Assembly (NCBI RefSeq): GCF_000966975.1
Contig: NZ_JZWV01000093.1
Span: 1 to 9,377 of the forward strand
Source: Streptomyces katrae
GTDB lineage: Bacteria; Actinomycetota; Actinomycetes; Streptomycetales; Streptomycetaceae
Length of the DNA stretch: 9,377 bases
Reading direction: 5' to 3'
Shown here: positions 5,907-9,377 of the stretch, one piece after another
How positions within the stretch are numbered: the stretch's first letter is position 1
How the letters are laid out: each line of letters opens with the position of its first letter
The notes under the pieces: model-generated
Seen by the model: the letters and a program-made list of their open reading frames with translations, nothing else
Database searches by the model: none
Told to the model about the DNA's origin: nothing
Made by a program: the position numbers and the translations under genes

Positions 5907-6665
5907 ATGGGCTACTCCGTGGGCCAGGTCGCCGGTTTCGCCGGAGTGACGGTGCGCACCCTGCACCACTACGACGAGATCGGCCTGCTCTGCCCGAGCG
6001 GCCGCAGCGGCGCGGGCCACCGGCGTTACGACGACGCCGACCTGGACCGGCTGCAGCGGATCCTGTTCTACCGGGAGCTCGGCTTCCCGCTCGACGAGGT
6101 CGCGGTCCTGCTGGACGACCCGCGTTCGGACCCGAGGGAGCACCTGCGCCGGCAGCACGCCCTCCTGACCGACCGGATCGCCCGGCTCCAGCAGATGGCC
6201 AAGGCCGTGGAGCACGCCATGGAGGCGAAGAAGATGGGCATCACCCTCACGCCCGAGGAGAGGTTCGAGGTGTTCGGGGACAAGGACCCGGAGCAGTACG
6301 CGGAGGAGGTCGAACGCCGCTGGGGCGGCACGGAGGCCTACGCCGAGTCGCAGCGCCGGGCGGCCTCGTACACCAAGGAGGACTGGCAGCGGATCCAGGA
6401 CGAGGTCGCCGACTGGGGCGCCCGGTACGCGGCCCTGGTGGCGGCCGGCGAGCCCGCCGACGGCGAGGCGGCCATGGACATGGCCGAGGAGCACCGGCAG
6501 CACATCTGCGACCGGTACTACGACTGCGGCTACGAGATGCACGTCTGCCTGGGCGGGATGTACGTCTCCGACGAGCGCTTCAAGGCGTTCTACGACGGCA
6601 TGGGCGAAGGCGTGGCCGAGCACCTGCGGGACTCGATCACGGCCAACGCCGTGCGCAAGGCGTAG
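5907..6665 (+). CDS. tipA: MerR-family thiopeptide-responsive autoregulator TipAL
   Basis: ATG 5907 follows AAGGAG (5893-5898) by eight bases. The 252-aa protein closely resembles S. lividans TipAL (253 aa). Residues 1-~70 are the MerR winged helix (YSVGQVAGFAGVTVRTLHHY, then GHRRY and LDRLQ). Residues ~76-109 are the dimerisation coiled coil. Residues 110-252 are the TipAS drug-binding domain, beginning MGITLTPEERFEVFGD. C207 and C214 in YDCGYEMHVC are at the numbers known for TipAL, where cysteine bonds covalently to dehydroalanine of thiostrepton and related thiopeptides. Cys201 and Cys29 are additional cysteines; from memory I do not recall them in the S. lividans protein. The protein should activate its own promoter at 5844-5874 and possibly other drug-response genes. 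An internal start gives the short form (6221-6236). It is followed by a terminator at 6681 and so is probably monocistronic. Confidence 0.94.
   Translation: MGYSVGQVAGFAGVTVRTLHHYDEIGLLCPSGRSGAGHRRYDDADLDRLQRILFYRELGFPLDEVAVLLDDPRSDPREHLRRQHALLTDRIARLQQMAKAVEHAMEAKKMGITLTPEERFEVFGDKDPEQYAEEVERRWGGTEAYAESQRRAASYTKEDWQRIQDEVADWGARYAALVAAGEPADGEAAMDMAEEHRQHICDRYYDCGYEMHVCLGGMYVSDERFKAFYDGMGEGVAEHLRDSITANAVRKA
6221..6236 (+). promoter_or_regulatory. Internal ribosome site and start codon for TipAS short form
   Basis: GGAGG (6221-6225) lies eight bases before ATG 6234, the codon for Met110 of TipAL, in the same frame. Translation from here to 6665 would give 143 aa, the drug-binding domain alone. 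In S. lividans the same gene makes TipAS (144 aa) from an internal start at this residue, in excess over TipAL. The sequence here keeps both the Met and a near-perfect Shine-Dalgarno at ideal spacing, although those bases also code for M-E-A at the coiled-coil end. Confidence 0.8.
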
Positions 6666-6680
6666 CCGCTCCCTCACCGA

Positions 6681-6718
6681 GCCGCCCCCTCCGGTCCCTG
6701 GAACCCGGTGGGGGCGGT
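6681..6718 (+). terminator. Hairpin terminator after tipA
   Basis: CCGCCCCC (6682-6689) pairs with GGGGGCGG (6710-6717), then across a T/T mismatch CCGG (6691-6694) pairs with CCGG (6705-6708), with a ten-base loop. A G-T pair (6681/6718) can extend the base. It lies 16 bases after the tipA stop. The AT-rich CATAATTGAG stretch (6726-6735) that follows may hold promoter elements for the DedA gene, but I cannot pair a -10 with a good -35. Confidence 0.7.
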
Positions 6719-6800
6719 GTGCGTTCATAATTGAGACCGCCTGCATCGTCGCGTCCCCCACCGCAGACGTCCCCCTGCTGATCCAGGAGAGCCCGGAAAC

Positions 6801-7514
6801 GTGGAACCCCTCTACACGCTTGCCCTCGGCCCTGAGTGGCTGTCCCCGGACTACCTGATCGGGCAGTTCGGCCTGATCGGCATCCTGGTCATCGTCTTCG
6901 CGGAATCGGGCCTCTTCGCCTTCCTCCCGGGCGACTCCCTGCTGTTCACCGCGGGTCTGTTCACGGCCGCCGGCACCATCAAGCAGCCGCTGTGGCTGGT
7001 GTGCACCCTGATCGCGGCCTCCGCGATCATCGGCGACCAGGTGGGCTACCTGATCGGCAAGTTCTTCGGCCCGAAGCTGTTCAACCGCCCGAACAGCAAG
7101 GTCTTCAAGCGGGAGAACCTGGACGCGGCGCACGACTTCATGGAGAAGCACGGCCCCAAGGCCATCGTGCTCGCCCGCTTCGTGCCCATCATCCGCACCT
7201 TCGCCCCGATGGTCGCGGGCGCCGGCGCGATGAAGTACCGGATCTTCCTCACGTACAACGTCATCGGCGGCGTCGCGTGGGGCGCGGGCGTCACCGTCCT
7301 CGGCTACCAGCTCGGCCGCTTCGAGGTCATCAAGAACAACATCGAGGCGATCTTCATCGTCATCGTGCTGATCTCCGTCATTCCGGTGATCTTCGAGGTG
7401 CTGAAGGCCCGCAAGGCCAAGAAGACCGCCCCCGCCGCCCCGGCGCAGCCCGGATACCCGATGGAAGAGCAGCCGCCGGCCCCCGGCCAGCGCGGCCGCC
7501 ACGCCAAGCGCTGA
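6801..7514 (+). CDS. DedA family (VTT/SNARE-associated) membrane protein
   Basis: The 237-aa protein starts at GTG 6801, with AGGAGA (6785-6790) ten bases upstream. It has the DedA core: FAESGLFAFLPGDSLLFTAG with E35 and D45 in the first re-entrant segment, GDQVGYLIG (78-86), and ARFVPIIRTFAPMVAGAGAM with R126 and R132. The acidic pair and arginine pair match residues required in E. coli YqjA/YghB. Hydrophobic segments lie at about 22-60, 65-88, 120-142, 148-172 and 180-200. A charged, Pro/Ala-rich cytoplasmic tail (203-237) follows. DedA proteins are linked to phospholipid (undecaprenyl-phosphate or other) translocation and membrane homeostasis. Which lipid this one handles is unknown. It is convergent with the ThrE-type gene; the shared hairpin at 7547-7581 ends both. 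Confidence 0.92.
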   Translation: MEPLYTLALGPEWLSPDYLIGQFGLIGILVIVFAESGLFAFLPGDSLLFTAGLFTAAGTIKQPLWLVCTLIAASAIIGDQVGYLIGKFFGPKLFNRPNSKVFKRENLDAAHDFMEKHGPKAIVLARFVPIIRTFAPMVAGAGAMKYRIFLTYNVIGGVAWGAGVTVLGYQLGRFEVIKNNIEAIFIVIVLISVIPVIFEVLKARKAKKTAPAAPAQPGYPMEEQPPAPGQRGRHAKR

Positions 7515-7546
7515 CGCACGGGCGCGGACGCCCCCTCGCAAGCCCT

Positions 7547-7581
7547 GTGTGCCCCGGAGACGGCCCGTCTCCGGGGCACAC
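7547..7581. terminator. Bidirectional hairpin terminator between DedA and ThrE-type genes
   Basis: GTGTGCCCCGGAGAC (7547-7561) pairs perfectly with 7567-7581 (15 bp) around the loop GGCCC. It lies 32 bases after the DedA stop and 51 bases past the ThrE-type stop on the other strand, so it suits both convergent genes. There is no T-tract, as is usual in this genus. Confidence 0.85.
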
Positions 7582-7599
7582 GTGCGTCCGGGCTCCGGG

Positions 7600-7620
7600 G
7601 GCCGTCCGGAGGCCGTCCGG
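7600..7620. repeat. Short direct repeat of GGCCGTCCGG
   Basis: GGCCGTCCGG occurs at 7600-7609 and 7611-7620, separated by one A, within a GC-rich stretch that can also fold with the flanking CCGGG/CCCGG runs. It lies between the terminator and the end of the ThrE-type gene and may add to termination on the minus strand. Confidence 0.4.
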
Positions 7621-7632
7621 GCCCCGGGGGGC

Positions 7633-9273
7633 TCAGAAGCCGCGGGTCCGCTTCGCCGCGGCCCGGCGCTTGGCGGCGCTGCGCGCCCCCGGGATCCGCA
7701 TGAACAGCCGTGAGCTCTCCGAGCCCAGGTTCACTCCGATCGCGATCGCGAGTGCGATCGCGGCGGCGGTGGTGAGCGAGGCCAGCCCCTTGTCGAGGCG
7801 GTTCTCGGCGATCGACAGCAGTCCGAAGTACGTCGCCGAGCCCGGCAGCAGCGGGCCGATGGCGGCCGTCACGTACGGCAGCGCGGACGCGAACCGGTAC
7901 CGGGAGAAGAGCTGCCCGAACAGGCCCACCAGCCCGGCCGCGATCGCCGTCGACGGCACCGGCGGCAGCTCGGCGGCGCGCAGGGCGCCGAAGGTGACCC
8001 AGGCGACCCCGCCGTTCAGGGTCACGATCCACACCGTGGACCGCTCCTGCTGGAGCAGGATCGCGAACGTGAACACCAGCACCATGGAGGCCAGGGTCTG
8101 CAGCAGCGGCCGGTGCGGGATCTGGAGGACCTCGTCCGGGTTGGGCGAGGCGCCGAACTGGAGGCCCACGTAGATCACCACGAGGACGCCGATGATGATC
8201 CCGATGAAGAGGTACATGACCTCCAGCAGCCGGGCGGACGCGGTGATGTAGAAGCCGGTCAGGCCGTCCTGCACCGCCGCGACCAGGGCCCGCCCGGGCA
8301 GCAGGGCGAACAGACCGCCGGTGATCACGGCGGAGGCACGGACGTCGATCTCGGCGAGCTTCAGCGCCACCCCGATCGCGGCCGGGGGCATCGCCGCCAC
8401 CACGAACTGGTAGAACTCCGGCAGCCCGTGGTCGGCGAAGTACCAGGCCAGCCGGTCGCCGAGGACGGCTCCGAGGGCGGCGCAGAAGAACACCGTCACC
8501 CCGCCGCCCACCAGGACGGAGGCGGCCCCCGCGAGCAGCCCGGCGGCCGCGGTGAGCACCCAGGTGGGGTACGGGTGGCGGTTGCGGCGGATCACGGCGA
8601 GGCGGCGGTAGGCCTCCTCCAGGGAGATCTCCACCTCGGGCGCGCTGATGTCGTCCACCAGCCGGAAGACGGCGGCGAGACGGGTGTAGTCGGTGCCCCG
8701 GCGGCGCACGGTGCGGCTCGCGGAGACCGGGTTGCCGACCAGGGAGGGCTGGTGGGTGATCGACAGCATGGTGACCGTGACGGTCGGCTCGGCCCGGTCG
8801 AGGCCGTACGAGCGGGCCACGGCGAACATCGCGGCCTCCACGTCCTCCGCGCCCTCGCCGCCGGCCAGGAGCAGCTCGCCGATGCGGAGCGTGAGGTCGA
8901 GGACGCGGCCTACGGCCGGCCCGGCCTCGGTCTGCCGCTGCGCCGCCTCGGGCACCGGGCGGACGTCCACCGGCATGCGCAGCATCGTGCGCATCCGGTC
9001 CTGCCAGGGGGAGGAGGCGGAGAAGGCGGGAACGGGGGGCGGCGTGTGGGCGGGAGGGGAGTGCTGGGCGGCGTAGGTGGCCGGGGCGGTGAAGCCGGAG
9101 CCCTCCGGTCCGGGGGAGGGGGCCGCCAGGCCCTCCGGGAGGGCGAACTCGGAGGTGGGCTGGTCCTCGTCGGGGACCTCCGGCTCCATCCCGGGCGGCG
9201 GGGTGAAGGCGCTGTGCGCCTCGTCGGACTTCGGCTTCCGGTCCTCGGGACCGGGCCCTTCGGCCTCCGCCAC
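7633..9273 (-). CDS. Threonine/serine exporter family membrane protein (ThrE-like)
   Basis: The start chosen is GTG 9273, with GGGAGG (9283-9278) just before it, giving 546 aa. GTG 9285 is in frame but has no ribosome site at a workable distance. Residues 1-~112 are Pro/Glu/Ser-rich and probably disordered. Residues ~122-230 form the soluble ThrE domain (LLLAGGEGAEDVEAAMFAVARSYGL). Residues ~236-375 contain about five membrane helices, with the family motif LPGRALVAAVQDGLTGFYI (325-343) and LEVMYLFIGIIIGVL. Residues ~388-520 form the second, ThrE_2-like bundle of about five helices, including YVTAAIGPLLPGSATYFGLL (467-486). A basic tail (524-546) ends in R/K-rich sequence. The layout matches Corynebacterium ThrE, which exports L-threonine and L-serine using the proton gradient. 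Both halves that are separate genes (YjjP/YjjB) in enterics are fused here. The substrate is inferred from the family. Confidence 0.92.
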   Translation of the reverse strand: MAEAEGPGPEDRKPKSDEAHSAFTPPPGMEPEVPDEDQPTSEFALPEGLAAPSPGPEGSGFTAPATYAAQHSPPAHTPPPVPAFSASSPWQDRMRTMLRMPVDVRPVPEAAQRQTEAGPAVGRVLDLTLRIGELLLAGGEGAEDVEAAMFAVARSYGLDRAEPTVTVTMLSITHQPSLVGNPVSASRTVRRRGTDYTRLAAVFRLVDDISAPEVEISLEEAYRRLAVIRRNRHPYPTWVLTAAAGLLAGAASVLVGGGVTVFFCAALGAVLGDRLAWYFADHGLPEFYQFVVAAMPPAAIGVALKLAEIDVRASAVITGGLFALLPGRALVAAVQDGLTGFYITASARLLEVMYLFIGIIIGVLVVIYVGLQFGASPNPDEVLQIPHRPLLQTLASMVLVFTFAILLQQERSTVWIVTLNGGVAWVTFGALRAAELPPVPSTAIAAGLVGLFGQLFSRYRFASALPYVTAAIGPLLPGSATYFGLLSIAENRLDKGLASLTTAAAIALAIAIGVNLGSESSRLFMRIPGARSAAKRRAAAKRTRGF

Positions 9274-9316
9274 GCATCCTCCCACCCTTGATCACCAGCG
9301 GTACCAGTATGCGGAA

Positions 9317-9369
9317 CCGTTTCCTCCGTGGCGAAACAAGCCGCGGAGGAGTCCCGGAAAAGGAAACGG
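9317..9369 (-). promoter_or_regulatory. Overlapping inverted repeats in the ThrE-type leader
   Basis: Two stems share bases 9322-9324. One is TCCTCCGTGGC (9322-9332) with 9340-9350 (11 pairs, one G-T), loop GAAACAA. The other is CCGTTTCC (9317-9324) with GGAAACGG (9362-9369), 8 perfect pairs enclosing the first. They lie 44-96 bases before the ThrE-type start. The first stem could be a terminator for a gene beyond the window or part of the leader. CATACT (9311-9306) is a possible -10, but no -35 fits it. Confidence 0.45.
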
Positions 9370-9377
9370 CGGGGGGG

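Noticed and set aside
6537..6549. ATGCACGTCTGCC in tipA as another copy of the promoter block
   Set aside because: Only a partial match, inside the codons of the conserved E-M-H-V-C segment, with no promoter boxes around it.
5250..6665. 471-aa open frame joining a DinB-region frame to TipA as a fusion
   Set aside because: The front part is out of frame with the DinB-like gene and passes through the tipA promoter; tipA has its own ribosome site and ATG.
5199..7541. 780-aa minus-strand open frame across DinB-like, tipA and DedA genes
   Set aside because: It is the antisense shadow of three well-recognised plus-strand genes and has no domain pattern, only Arg/Gly/Ala-rich sequence.
7304..9295. 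663-aa minus-strand open frame overlapping the ThrE-type gene
   Set aside because: It is the same strand in another frame, Arg/Pro/Gly-rich and without motifs, while the exporter frame has clear membrane helices.
1..9377. CRISPR array, tRNA, rRNA, insertion sequence or attachment site
   Set aside because: No regularly spaced repeats, no tRNA-like cloverleaf, no transposase or integrase and no paired terminal repeats were seen.

Overview
The window is high-GC DNA from a Streptomyces-like actinobacterium. The evidence is the strong G/C bias at third codon positions, frequent GTG starts, a WhiJ-type regulatory gene set (DUF397 + HATPase + XRE/DUF5753), and a near-copy of the Streptomyces lividans thiostrepton-induced tipA gene with its promoter. 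It looks like a chromosomal core or near-core stretch. I see no rRNA, tRNA, CRISPR array, insertion sequence or phage gene.

Layout. (1) 1-1440: C-terminal part of a FUSC-family membrane protein, cut by the window edge. (2) 1441-3649: a WhiJ-type signalling island with a DUF397 small protein (+), a HATPase anti-sigma-like protein (-) and an XRE/DUF5753 regulator (+). The first two genes converge on a strong bidirectional hairpin at 1830-1866. Their promoters carry almost the same 29-base block (1463-1491 on +, 2535-2563 on -), which includes the -35 box and lies 14 bases before a -10 box in both. The regulator's 377-bp leader holds two perfect tandem repeats. (3) 3745-5202: a complete aldehyde dehydrogenase of the vanillin/benzaldehyde type. 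(4) 5299-5811: a DinB-superfamily putative thiol-dependent enzyme, with a large hairpin just before its start. (5) 5844-6718: a tipA-like locus with a MerR-type promoter (19-bp spacer, 7-bp inverted repeat), a 252-aa TipAL homologue, an internal ribosome site and start for the short TipAS form, and a terminator. (6) 6801-7514: a DedA-family membrane protein, convergent with (7) 7633-9273 (-): a ThrE-type threonine/serine exporter; a 15-bp perfect hairpin lies between them. The last ~90 bases hold overlapping inverted repeats in the exporter leader.

How the parts may work together. The WhiJ-type trio is a regulatory unit. The shared promoter block suggests that the DUF397 and HATPase genes are switched together by one DNA-binding protein, most simply the XRE regulator next door. 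The tipA locus is self-regulating: TipAL should activate its own promoter when it binds a thiopeptide, while the short form would trap the drug. The dehydrogenase, DinB-like enzyme and TipA could all deal with electrophiles, but their adjacency is only circumstantial evidence. The most notable unexplained signal is the matched promoter pair of the WhiJ-type island.
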